From positions 248,001 to 312,000 of the forward strand of contig DASZAY010000008.1 in the NCBI GenBank assembly GCA_035944555.1: a stretch of 64,000 bases of DNA, in the 5' to 3' direction. The stretch is from CADCWK01 sp035944555. GTDB taxonomy: Bacteria > Chloroflexota > Chloroflexia > Thermomicrobiales > UBA6265. The notes beneath the pieces are model-generated. The model saw nothing but the letters and a program-made list of their open reading frames with translations, searched no databases and was not told where the DNA came from. The position numbers were made by a program, and so were the translations under genes. Positions within the stretch are counted from its first letter, which is position 1. Each line of letters begins with the position of its first letter. Below are positions 17,006-25,390 of this stretch, piece by piece.

Positions 17006-19078
17006 ATGGTCGAGTCGGAGCCGGTCAGAAGCTTCCCGCCGAATCCACGCGGTATCCCCGAGACGGCCGATCGACGGGCGGCGGTCGCCCTTCGTCGGCT
17101 CAGGCCGAAGCTGGAGACACAGGTCAAGGCGGTCGGCACCGAGGCCGTCGCCGCATGGCCGGCTTTCGCACGTCGCCTGGACCCCTACTTCCCGACCCTC
17201 TACCGGCACCTCGCCGCGCTGTATGGCGGACGTGACGATCTCTCCTGGCATCTCGAACGACTGTTGCTCGTCGCGCTGGATGCGTGGCTAGCCCGGTCTC
17301 CAGCCCTGCGCGCCCGGGACGATGTCCGTGAGGGCGGCGCCTGGTTCACCGACCACCGCCTTGTCGCGGGGGTCTGCTACGTCGACCGCTTCTCGCCGAC
17401 CGGCGACATCCGGGGGCTGATCGACGCCATCCCCTACATCGAGGACCGCGGCATCGGCCTACTCCACCTGATGCCCCTCTTTGCCGTCCCGCCGGGCAAC
17501 AGCGACGGGGGATACGCCGTCTCCGACTACCGCCGCGTCCGGCCCGACCTCGGGACCGTGGACGACCTGCGCGAGCTGGCCGACAGGCTCCACGAGGCAG
17601 GGATCGCCCTGGCGCTGGACTTCGTGTTCAACCACACGGCGTCCGACCATCCGTGGGCAGAAGCGCTCCGGGCTGACCCGTCCGCGATCGATGACGAGGA
17701 CCGCAACCCCTACCTGATGTTCCCGGACCGGACGATTCCGGATCAGTACGACACGGTGCTGCGTGAGATCTTCCCGGAGAACCGGCCAGGATCGTTCAGC
17801 TACGACGCCGGGCTGAACCGATGGGTCTGGACGACCTTCAACGACTTCCAGTGGGACCTCGACTACACCACTCCCGGCACATTCACCCGCATGGCGGGTG
17901 AGATGCTGGCGCTCGCCAACCTCGGCGCCGATGTTCTGCGGCTGGACGCGGTCGCGTTCGCCTGGAAGCGGCCCGGGACTGTCTCCGAGAGCCTGCCCCA
18001 GGTCCATGACCTGGTCCGGGCGTACAACGCCCTGGCCCGGATCGCCGCTCCGTCGCTGGCGTTCCTGTCCGAGGCGATCGTCCACCCAGACGAGGTCGTG
18101 TCCTACATTCACCCGGATGAGGCGGCCCTAAGTTACAACCCGCTCCAGATGGCGCTGGGCTGGGAGGCGCTGGCGACGCGGCAAACCCGCCTCCTGCGGC
18201 AATCACTCTCGCACCGCCTGGCGCTCCCGGCCGGGACGGCCTGGCTGAATTACGTCCGGAGCCATGACGATATCGGCTGGACGTTCGACGACGGTGACGC
18301 GGGCATCGTTGGGATCAATGGGTTCGACCATCGTCAGTTCCTGAACCGCTTCTACACCGGCCGCTTCCCTGGCTCGTTCGCCCGCGGGTTGCCGTTCCAG
18401 GAGAATCCCCGAACTGGGGATGCCCGTGTGACGGGCACGACCGCGGCCCTGGCCGGGCTGGAGAAGGCGCTGACCGAGGAGGGGCCGGCGGAGGTCCAGC
18501 TGGCAGTCGGCCGGATCCTTGCGCTCTACGGTCTCGCCTTCGCCCTGCCAGGCATGCCGCTCATCTACCTTGGCGACGAGATCGCCATGCCCAACGACCA
18601 CGGCTACCGTGACGACCCCAGCCGGGCGATGGACAGCCGCTGGGCCAACCGGCCGGTGATGGACTGGCAGCGGGCCGCGATCGCGACCTCTAACCCCGGG
18701 ACGATCGAGGGACTGGTGCTGGAGGGGATCGCCCGTCTGACCCTGATGCGGCAGCACCCCGGGTTTGCCGACCCGGCGACGGCGGTCCTCTGGCCCGAGG
18801 ACGAGACCGTCTTCGCCTTCACCCGGGGAACAGGCCCGGACGCGATCGTCGTCCTCGCCTCCCTCAGTGAGCGGCCGGCCGCGATCCCTTCCGGCCTGGT
18901 CCGCGACCGGCTCGGCGACGGACCGCTAATCGATCTGCTGGACGCCTCAGGTGATCAACCAGGCGGCGATGTCATCCACCTAGCGCCGTACCAGCAGCGG
19001 TGGCTGACCAGAGCGCCGGTCGCGCCCCGCACCCCTGAACGGTCGAGTGAGACCGGGACCGACGAACCTGTCCGCTAG
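17006..19078 (+). CDS. Amylosucrase (GH13 family)
   Basis: A GH13 enzyme of 690 residues. Catalytic residues can be placed: nucleophile Asp314 in VLRLDAVAF, acid/base Glu356 in FLSEAI, and transition-state Asp421 in YVRSHDDIGW. Their spacing (42 and 107 residues) equals that of Neisseria polysaccharea amylosucrase (Asp286, Glu328, Asp393). The helical N-domain (residues ~20-110) and the PGSFSYD and RMAGEMLALANLG blocks also match. Amylosucrase builds alpha-1,4-glucan from sucrose, releasing fructose; sucrose hydrolase is the close alternative. The start ATG at 17006 has GAGGAG at 16991-16996; a frame start at 16937 lacks this. No sucrose transporter is adjacent. Confidence 0.9.
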   Translation: MVESEPVRSFPPNPRGIPETADRRAAVALRRLRPKLETQVKAVGTEAVAAWPAFARRLDPYFPTLYRHLAALYGGRDDLSWHLERLLLVALDAWLARSPALRARDDVREGGAWFTDHRLVAGVCYVDRFSPTGDIRGLIDAIPYIEDRGIGLLHLMPLFAVPPGNSDGGYAVSDYRRVRPDLGTVDDLRELADRLHEAGIALALDFVFNHTASDHPWAEALRADPSAIDDEDRNPYLMFPDRTIPDQYDTVLREIFPENRPGSFSYDAGLNRWVWTTFNDFQWDLDYTTPGTFTRMAGEMLALANLGADVLRLDAVAFAWKRPGTVSESLPQVHDLVRAYNALARIAAPSLAFLSEAIVHPDEVVSYIHPDEAALSYNPLQMALGWEALATRQTRLLRQSLSHRLALPAGTAWLNYVRSHDDIGWTFDDGDAGIVGINGFDHRQFLNRFYTGRFPGSFARGLPFQENPRTGDARVTGTTAALAGLEKALTEEGPAEVQLAVGRILALYGLAFALPGMPLIYLGDEIAMPNDHGYRDDPSRAMDSRWANRPVMDWQRAAIATSNPGTIEGLVLEGIARLTLMRQHPGFADPATAVLWPEDETVFAFTRGTGPDAIVVLASLSERPAAIPSGLVRDRLGDGPLIDLLDASGDQPGGDVIHLAPYQQRWLTRAPVAPRTPERSSETGTDEPVR

Positions 19079-19098
19079 CCAAACGGCTCCCGGCCGGT

Positions 19099-20217
19099 CT
19101 AGGCCTGCATCGGTCCTGAGGGACGGACAGGACTGCCTGCGTGGACCCGGACGACCGAAGTCGGATCGTCGTCGTCGCCCGGGATGACTTCCAGCCGGAT
19201 GGACGGCCCGGCTCCGGCCGGTCCGGCGGCAGTCCATGGCAGGGTTACCGCGATCCGCTCGGCGAGGGCCATCCGCAGCCGCCGGGCGACCGACCGCTTG
19301 GAGCCGTCCCAGTCGTCGGCCGCTTCGTACTGGGCGACCAGCGCCACGAGATCGGTTCCGGCCCGGACGGCCTCCGCTCCAAGACCGAACCGGTCCCGGA
19401 AGGCCGCATTGGCGACGACCAGCCGGCCGCTATCGGCGACGATGGCGACCTCCGGCCCCAGGTCGGCAAGCCGCTCAAGCCGGGTGACATGCTCGCGATC
19501 CCGTTCCTGTCGCCACCAGGCAAGCAGGGCGAACGACGCCGCTCCGGCGAGGAGGTCGGCCGTGGACCCGGCGGGCGGCGCGGAGATCGTCGCGACGGCG
19601 ATCCCAATGGTGATCAGCCCGACGATCCGGCCCTCGTCGCGGACGGTCGCGCCAAGGATGAAGCCGGACTGACACGACGGGTCCGCCGGCGCCGAGCCGG
19701 GCACGGCGAGCGGCTGCAACCGTGACCCGACTCCGACCAGGTCGATGCCCATCTGCCGTAGCACGAGCGTCGGCGCGACTGGCCGCCCCATCCACGCGAC
19801 CGGGATCAGTCGCTCACCGGCCGCATCGAGCACCCGCAGCGTGACCGGGACTCCCGGAAAGGCCGCAGACAGTCGCTCGACGAGTGTCGTCATCAGGGCT
19901 TCGGACACAGGCATCCGCAGGACGGTCGCCAGCTCGGCCAGCGTATCGTCGGCAGTGGGCGGCGCAACTGGTGCCGCCTCGGCCGCCGCTGGATTCCCTG
20001 CCCGGCCGGGCGACCACTGCCGGACGTCATCGGGCGCGATCAATGTCACCCGCCCAACCCGTGTCGCCGGCAACCGGCCGGAACGGACCGCCCGCAGGAC
20101 CGTGGAGTAGGACACGCCGGCCAGGCGCGCCGCATCGCGCGGCGAGAGCAACCCGGCGACGCCGGCATCATCGTCCGTGGTTCGGGGTGTCGCCCTGCGG
20201 GTCTGCTGTTCCGACAC
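19099..20217 (-). CDS. HTH (excisionase/MerR-like) regulator with GAF- and PAS-like sensor region
   Basis: The 372-residue product starts at GTG 20217, which has GGAGG 7 bases upstream. Residues ~22-68 form a compact DNA-binding domain (LLSPRDAARLAGVSYSTVLRAV...RLPATRVGR) of the helix-turn-helix_17/excisionase type. Then comes a region resembling GAF (PVSEALMTTLVERL... to ~235) and a PAS-like segment (VAIVADSGRLVVANAAFRDRFGLG). It is probably a one-component sensor regulator; the ligand is unknown. It lies 169 bases downstream of purE on the same strand, so it may be partly co-transcribed. Confidence 0.68.
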   Translation of the reverse strand: MSEQQTRRATPRTTDDDAGVAGLLSPRDAARLAGVSYSTVLRAVRSGRLPATRVGRVTLIAPDDVRQWSPGRAGNPAAAEAAPVAPPTADDTLAELATVLRMPVSEALMTTLVERLSAAFPGVPVTLRVLDAAGERLIPVAWMGRPVAPTLVLRQMGIDLVGVGSRLQPLAVPGSAPADPSCQSGFILGATVRDEGRIVGLITIGIAVATISAPPAGSTADLLAGAASFALLAWWRQERDREHVTRLERLADLGPEVAIVADSGRLVVANAAFRDRFGLGAEAVRAGTDLVALVAQYEAADDWDGSKRSVARRLRMALAERIAVTLPWTAAGPAGAGPSIRLEVIPGDDDDPTSVVRVHAGSPVRPSGPMQA

Positions 20218-20386
20218 GGTCTGCCTCCGGGAATACCAGTGCGCTGGACCACCTGATCCCCGGACATGGGGACCCCCTGACCGAACCCGCGCACGGTCCG
20301 TGTGAGAACGAACGGTCAGGATACCCGTCATCGTTTCCGGCTGCACGACCCTTCGTCGGGGTGCTCATCGCGGGACGGGAGACAGG

Positions 20387-20896
20387 TCAGCGTGGGCCGC
20401 CGACCTCGCGGTCCTTCTGCCGGACCTTGTCGGCCAGCGCGGCCTGGAACGCTTCCATCCGCTCCCGGATCTCCGCGTCGGCCGCACCGAGGATCCGGAC
20501 GGCGAGCAGCCCGGCGTTGCGCCCGCCGCCGATCGCCATCGTCGCGACCGGGATGCCCGCCGGCATCTGGGCGATCGAGAGCAGCGCGTCGATCCCGTTG
20601 AGCGTCATCGCCCGGGTATCGACCGGTACCCCGATCACCGGCAACGGCGTCGCCGAGGCCAGCATCCCCGGCAGGTGAGCAGCTCCGCCTGCCCCGGCGA
20701 TGATCACCCGTACCCCGCGACCGGCCGCCGTGCGGGCGTAGTGCAGCATCTCGTCCGGCGTGCGGTGGGCTGACAGGATGCGCACCTCGCATGGGACATC
20801 GAACTCCGCCAGCGCGTCGATCGCGGCCTGCATCGTCCCGAGGTCGGAATCGCTGCCCATCGTCACGCCGACCAGCGGCTGCCGTGTGTCAGTCAC
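20387..20896 (-). CDS. purE: N5-carboxyaminoimidazole ribonucleotide mutase
   Basis: PurE converts N5-CAIR to CAIR in purine synthesis and works right after PurK. The 169-residue protein has the family hallmarks VTMGSDSDLGTMQAA, LSAHRTPDEM with the catalytic His, AGAGGAAHLPGM and GVPVDTR. The GTG at 20896 is chosen: GGGAG lies 6 bases upstream and the start overlaps the purK stop by only 8 bases, whereas the earlier start at 20920 would add eight unlike residues. purK and purE form one minus-strand operon. Confidence 0.97.
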   Translation of the reverse strand: MTDTRQPLVGVTMGSDSDLGTMQAAIDALAEFDVPCEVRILSAHRTPDEMLHYARTAAGRGVRVIIAGAGGAAHLPGMLASATPLPVIGVPVDTRAMTLNGIDALLSIAQMPAGIPVATMAIGGGRNAGLLAVRILGAADAEIRERMEAFQAALADKVRQKDREVGGPR

Positions 20897-22085
20897 CGCT
20901 GACTCCCAGTCCCTCACCACTCAGGATCGCCGCCGCCCGGTAGGCCCGGTCCGAGAGGTCGGTCAGGTCCTCGCCCGTCAGGGTGACATGGCCAATCTTC
21001 CGACCCGGACGGCTCGTCTTGCCGTACAGGTGGACGCGGACGGCACCATCTTCGACGGCGACCGGCACGCGGCTGACAGGGTCGCCGGACCAGTCGGCCG
21101 CGCCCAGCACGTTGACCGAGGCCACCGCCGGGCTGACGGCCGTGGTTTCACCTAGTGGCCAGTCCACGACCGCGCGGAGGTGCTGGGCGAACTGGCTGGT
21201 AACACTTCCCTCGATCGTCCAGTGGGCGGAGTTGTGGGGCCGGGCCGCCAGCTCGTTCACGATCAGCCGCTCGGTCCCGTCCGCGGTGCGCTCGACGAAC
21301 AGCTCCACGGCCAGCAGACCAACGAGCCCGATCGCCGTCGCGATCCGGTGGGCGAGTGACTCGGCCTCGGCGGCGATCGCATCGGAGATCGACGCGGGGA
21401 GACGGAGCTCCCGGCAGATTCCTTCGACCTGAACCGTCTCGATCACCGGGTAGACGGCTGTTTCGCCGCCTGGCCGCCGCGCGACCTGGACCGCGACTTC
21501 CCGGACCAGATTCACCCGCCGCTCGACCAGCAGGTGCGCGCCCGGCCCAAGCTCCCGGACGAGTTGGCGAGCGGAGTCGGCATCCCGGACGGTCCAGACG
21601 CCGCGCCCGTCGTAGCCGCCCCGAACGGCCTTGACGATCGTCGGCCAGCCGTAGCGGTCACCGAACGAGACGATGTCATCGGCCGTGCCGACCGCCAGCC
21701 ATTCCGGCACCGGGCAGCCGAGATCGCCGAGCGTCTGCCGCTGGGCGAGCTTGTCCTGGACCAGCGCCATGACCGACGAACCGGGACGGACCAGGACGCC
21801 GTCCTGCTCCAGGTCGGCGAGGATGCCGACATCGACCAGCTCGTGATCGAAGGTGATCACGTCGACGGCATCAGCCAGCCGGCGCATCGCTTCGCGGTCG
21901 TCCGGGCGCCCCGGCAGGACCGAGGGGCAGACGAGCGCGGCGCCGTCATCCGGGCGCTCGGCCAGCAGTGTGACCCCGATCCCCAGCGGGATGGCCGCCT
22001 CGATCATCATTCGGGCAAGCTGCCCGGCGCCGACGATCCCGACGACCGGAGCGCGGTCGCGAGCGTCAGCCAACGGTCGGGGCAT
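20889..22085 (-). CDS. purK: 5-(carboxyamino)imidazole ribonucleotide synthase
   Basis: An ATP-grasp enzyme that makes N5-CAIR from AIR, bicarbonate and ATP. The 398-residue product has an N-terminal Rossmann-like start GIVGAGQLARMM, the ATP-grasp region with KAVRGGYDGRGVW, and the metal-binding ELFVERTADGTERLIVNELAARPHNSAHWTIE block. The ATG at 22085 places the homology start near residue 14; the longer frame to 22133 overlaps the upstream gene further. It overlaps the upstream YtxH gene by 20 bases and purE by 8 bases. Confidence 0.96.
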   Translation of the reverse strand: MPRPLADARDRAPVVGIVGAGQLARMMIEAAIPLGIGVTLLAERPDDGAALVCPSVLPGRPDDREAMRRLADAVDVITFDHELVDVGILADLEQDGVLVRPGSSVMALVQDKLAQRQTLGDLGCPVPEWLAVGTADDIVSFGDRYGWPTIVKAVRGGYDGRGVWTVRDADSARQLVRELGPGAHLLVERRVNLVREVAVQVARRPGGETAVYPVIETVQVEGICRELRLPASISDAIAAEAESLAHRIATAIGLVGLLAVELFVERTADGTERLIVNELAARPHNSAHWTIEGSVTSQFAQHLRAVVDWPLGETTAVSPAVASVNVLGAADWSGDPVSRVPVAVEDGAVRVHLYGKTSRPGRKIGHVTLTGEDLTDLSDRAYRAAAILSGEGLGVSGD

Positions 22086-22410
22086 CCGGCACGAGGACGG
22101 CAGCCGCGCGGCGTGCCTCTCCCTCGCGGCCAATCTCGCGGACCTGCTCCGCGCGGCGCTCCGTCAGTTCGCGCTCGTAATCGGCGAGCGCGTTCTGGTC
22201 GCCCATCTTCGCCCGGTAGCGGGCGATGACCGCAGCCTCGGTCTCGGCCTGCGCTTCGATCCCGGCAAGCTTCGCAAGCTGGATCCGCTCATGGACCTGG
22301 GCACGGAGCGTCTCTCCGCTCCGTGGGGCGAACAGGATCGCGAGAGCGGTGCCGACGCCCGCCCCGAACAGTCCGCCGCTGGCAAACTTGATGAACCGCC
22401 CGGCCGCCAT
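22066..22410 (-). CDS. YtxH-domain small envelope protein
   Basis: A 114-residue protein. The first ~35 residues hold one Gly-rich hydrophobic helix and the LFAPRSGETLR motif of the YtxH/GvpP-like family. The rest is a charged Glu/Arg/Ala helical region that could form a coiled coil. Members are membrane-anchored, often stress-linked, and of uncertain role. It precedes purK and overlaps it by 20 bases; the overlap suggests coupled expression rather than a shared pathway. The 120 bases to the upstream gene hold nothing obvious. Confidence 0.78.
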   Translation of the reverse strand: MAAGRFIKFASGGLFGAGVGTALAILFAPRSGETLRAQVHERIQLAKLAGIEAQAETEAAVIARYRAKMGDQNALADYERELTERRAEQVREIGREGEARRAAAVLVPDAPTVG

Positions 22411-22530
22411 GGTGCTCTTCTCCGTTTGATCGTCGTGCGAGTGCCTCGTCTCGAGATCATCTTCGCACGGATCGGGCCGTATCCCCGATCCTGCGCACTG
22501 TCCCCTCCGGGATGTCCCGCCGGGGACCGC

Positions 22531-23115
22531 CTATCCGCGTCGCCCGAGGACGCTCAGCCCGATAGCCAGCGCCACGCCGACGCCTGCCCCGAAAGCCGCC
22601 GCAGTCCTGGTCGAGACGGCCGGCGCGGCCTGCGAGTTCAGCGGGCCGAGATGAACGAGGATCCGGCTGTTCGACCCGAGTTCAACCTGCGGGGAGATCA
22701 CGAACCCGACCCGGCTGCGTACGAACCGGGCCTGCTGGGCGATCACTCCAAGCACCCGCGAGTTCTCCGCGACCAGCCGGTCCGTCTCGATCCGGACGGC
22801 GGTCGAGTTCTCCAGCTGGGCGAGCTTTGTCTCGACCCGCTGAGCGCTCGACTGGTTGAGGTCCGTTCGCTGGCTCGTGAGCGACTCGACCCGCGACTGC
22901 GAGATCGTCGCGCTCGTCGCGTGCAGCCCCGTGACCTGCGATCCACCGATCGTGACCGGTCCGGGCTCCACAGCGGTCGTCGTCTCCGGGGGCGGGGCGG
23001 ACGGCGTCGCGGTCGAACCGCTCGGCGGTGCGTCCGCAGCCGCCACCGCGTCGCTGGATCCGGTTTCCGCTCGCTGGTCCCGCTCGTCGTTTCCGCCGGT
23101 CACGTCGTCCTCCAT
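22531..23115 (-). CDS. Hypothetical protein with C-terminal membrane anchor
   Basis: Start chosen at the ATG at 23115 (MEDDVTGGNDERDQ), giving 194 residues. The first ~60 residues are acidic and Ser/Pro/Thr-rich. Residues ~60-150 are Gln/Ser/Thr/Glu-rich with heptad-like spacing (SQSRVESLTSQRTDL, RVETKLAQLENS), suggesting a coiled coil or amphipathic helix. The last ~25 form a single hydrophobic helix ending in GRRG, consistent with a tail anchor. I do not recognise the family. Together with the YtxH gene it may be an envelope-associated pair. Confidence 0.6.
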   Translation of the reverse strand: MEDDVTGGNDERDQRAETGSSDAVAAADAPPSGSTATPSAPPPETTTAVEPGPVTIGGSQVTGLHATSATISQSRVESLTSQRTDLNQSSAQRVETKLAQLENSTAVRIETDRLVAENSRVLGVIAQQARFVRSRVGFVISPQVELGSNSRILVHLGPLNSQAAPAVSTRTAAAFGAGVGVALAIGLSVLGRRG

Positions 23116-23247
23116 CGCAGTTCCCACAAGGCGCCGTCGCGCCGGGATGACGTGGAGCACTATGCCACAATGCTTCCCCTTGACCGCACCGCATCGGCTC
23201 ATTACGGACTCATCCGCCCCTATCCGCCACACCAGGAGCCACCGTCA

Positions 23248-23883
23248 ATGACTACCTCCCCGGAGCGACGCACGGTCGGGATCCTGATCTTCGAAGGCGT
23301 GGAAGTCCTGGACTTCTGTGGGCCGTTCGAGGTGTTCTCAGTCACGCGGCGTCACGACGCTGACGGCCAACCGGCGAAGCTCTTCGATGTCCTGACCATC
23401 GCCGAAACCAGCGACGTGGTGGTCTGCACGGGCGGTCTGAAGGTCGTCCCGGACGCGACCATCGACGATCACCCTCCGCTCGACATCGTCGTTGTGCCGG
23501 GCGGGATGGGCACCCGGCGGGAGATGACCAACCGCCGGCTGCTCGACTGGGTCGCCGCCCGGAACGGTGAGGCCGAACTGATGACGAGTGTCTGCACCGG
23601 CGCCTTCCTGCTGGCGAACAGTGCCCTCCTGGAGGGACTTCCGGCGACGACGCACTGGGCCAGCATCGACCACCTCCGCGAGCTGGCGACGGACACCATG
23701 GTCCGGGACGACCAGCGTGTCGTCGATACGGGCCGGATCATCACGTCGGCCGGCATCTCGGCCGGGATCGACTTGGCGCTCCACGTCGTCGCCCGTCTCC
23801 ACGGCGATCAGGTCGCGCTGGGAACTGCGCGGACGATGGAGTACCTCGGGGACTGGCAGCACGCGGCCGGAAATCCGGTGTAG
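23248..23883 (+). CDS. DJ-1/PfpI (class I glutamine amidotransferase-like) protein, isonitrile hydratase-like
   Basis: A 211-residue alpha/beta protein with the nucleophile elbow at Cys116 in SVCTGAFLLA and an adjacent ATTHW block that is typical of isonitrile hydratase and of the sensor half of GlxA-type AraC regulators. No DNA-binding domain follows, so it is a free enzyme-like protein. The start ATG at 23248 has AGGAG 9 bases upstream; the frame is open far upstream but that part is a shadow of purK and its neighbours. It is divergent from the tail-anchored hypothetical gene. The substrate is not determinable. Confidence 0.86.
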   Translation: MTTSPERRTVGILIFEGVEVLDFCGPFEVFSVTRRHDADGQPAKLFDVLTIAETSDVVVCTGGLKVVPDATIDDHPPLDIVVVPGGMGTRREMTNRRLLDWVAARNGEAELMTSVCTGAFLLANSALLEGLPATTHWASIDHLRELATDTMVRDDQRVVDTGRIITSAGISAGIDLALHVVARLHGDQVALGTARTMEYLGDWQHAAGNPV

Positions 23884-24115
23884 CGATTTCGACCTGACCG
23901 GACGAAGACGTCATGGAGATTCGCTGAGCTGTTCGGATTGATGAGGAATGAGTTGCGGGCGGGTCCGGACGCAGATTCCCCGCAGGCTTCCCTCGTTACC
24001 GATCCCTCCCTCCTCAACCTCCGTGAACCTTCATTGCCATCACCGTGCGGCGGCGGACGGGCGACAACCAGGGATCGCCCCTGTGAATGGACGGCGACCG
24101 CGCCACCCACTCCCG

Positions 24116-25390
24116 TCACACCACCCAGAACCCGGCGGCGAACAGCCCCATCAGCGCCGCCATCAGGACCGCCGAGGCGACCAGCGTCAGGTCACGGAGC
24201 GGAGTCGACGTCCGGGGCAGCCGGGCCGAAGCGAGCAGGACATCGGGGCGGTCGCGGGGACGGGCACCCTCCAGCAGGGCGGCGAGCACGATCGCACAGC
24301 CGACCGCCGGCAGCAGGTAGCGCCCAAGCGACACCCACGTATTCGCGAACTGGACCACGACCAGCAGCGTCGTGAGCATCGCCGTCGCGCCGTCCAGCCA
24401 GCGCCAGACCAGCGGCAGCAGCGCCAGCGCACCCAGTCCCAGCAGGAGATTCAGCAGGATAACCAGCCGGCGCGGGTCGCCTGACACGTAGCCGACCGGG
24501 TCGCGGGCGAGGAACTCGGCGTAGTACCAGACGTAATCGCGCCAGTCGCCCCAGTTGGACTGGGCCGCGAAGTAGGCCAGCGGGTTGCCCGTCGTCGCCC
24601 AGAGGTAGCCGAAGTACGCCACCACACCCCAGACCGAGATGGCCGCGGTGATGATCAATTCCCGGAGGGGTTCACCGCGCCGCCAGGCGAGATAGACGAG
24701 GGCCGGAGCCAGCGCTAGTGCGACGAGGCGGGATACGGTCGCCAGACCGGCAACGGCTGCCGCCAGACGCCATCTACCCGCCAGGCTCAATCGGAGCGAC
24801 GCAATGGCCAGCAGCAGGAAGAGTGATTCCGAATAGGCGGCGGTGAAGAAGAAGGCGAACGGCGATACGCAGAGCAGCAGCGTCGCGGTCCGCGCGATCC
24901 GCTCGCCCAGTTGATCGGCGACCAGACCGGCGAACAGCGGCACGGCCACGAGAAAGCAGAAGAAGCTGATTGCCAGCGCGGCCAGTGCCAGGTTCGGCCC
25001 GGTCGGCTCTGCCCCAACCAGCTGGACCGCCGCCCGCATCAGCATCGGGTAGAGCGGAAAGAACCCGACCCCACCATCGTGGCTGGGACTTTCCGGGTCG
25101 CCATAGCCGAGCCGCGCTACCGCGACGTAGTGGGACACGTCCCACCGCGCCCAGCCATCGAGCAGGGGGTAGCCCGCGAGAAAGCGGTCGTAGAGCTGCT
25201 CCGGGTACGGGGCGACCCGGGGCAGCGCCCGCACCACCATCATCGCGACCAGCAGCAGCGCCAGCCGGGTCACCAGGACCGTGCCGATCGCGTACCACGT
25301 CAGACCGGACAGCCCGAGGCGCCGCCCGGACCGCCCGACCGCGTCCCGTTCCGATCGCTTTCGCCCGCCGCCGCGTCCGAGATTGACCAC
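24116..25390 (-). CDS. PIG-V/Gpi18-like membrane mannosyltransferase
   Basis: A polytopic GT-C-type protein of 424 residues with about ten hydrophobic helices. Family features include WARWDVSHYVAVARLGYGD after the first helix and the lumenal GFFPLYPMLMRAAV block. These fit bacterial homologues of the GPI mannosyltransferase PIG-V, which use polyprenyl-linked sugars to glycosylate lipids or proteins outside the membrane. It starts with GTG immediately after the stop of the M1 peptidase gene (TAG-GTG), so the two are co-transcribed. Acceptor and sugar are inferred only from the family. Confidence 0.84.
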   Translation of the reverse strand: MVNLGRGGGRKRSERDAVGRSGRRLGLSGLTWYAIGTVLVTRLALLLVAMMVVRALPRVAPYPEQLYDRFLAGYPLLDGWARWDVSHYVAVARLGYGDPESPSHDGGVGFFPLYPMLMRAAVQLVGAEPTGPNLALAALAISFFCFLVAVPLFAGLVADQLGERIARTATLLLCVSPFAFFFTAAYSESLFLLLAIASLRLSLAGRWRLAAAVAGLATVSRLVALALAPALVYLAWRRGEPLRELIITAAISVWGVVAYFGYLWATTGNPLAYFAAQSNWGDWRDYVWYYAEFLARDPVGYVSGDPRRLVILLNLLLGLGALALLPLVWRWLDGATAMLTTLLVVVQFANTWVSLGRYLLPAVGCAIVLAALLEGARPRDRPDVLLASARLPRTSTPLRDLTLVASAVLMAALMGLFAAGFWVV

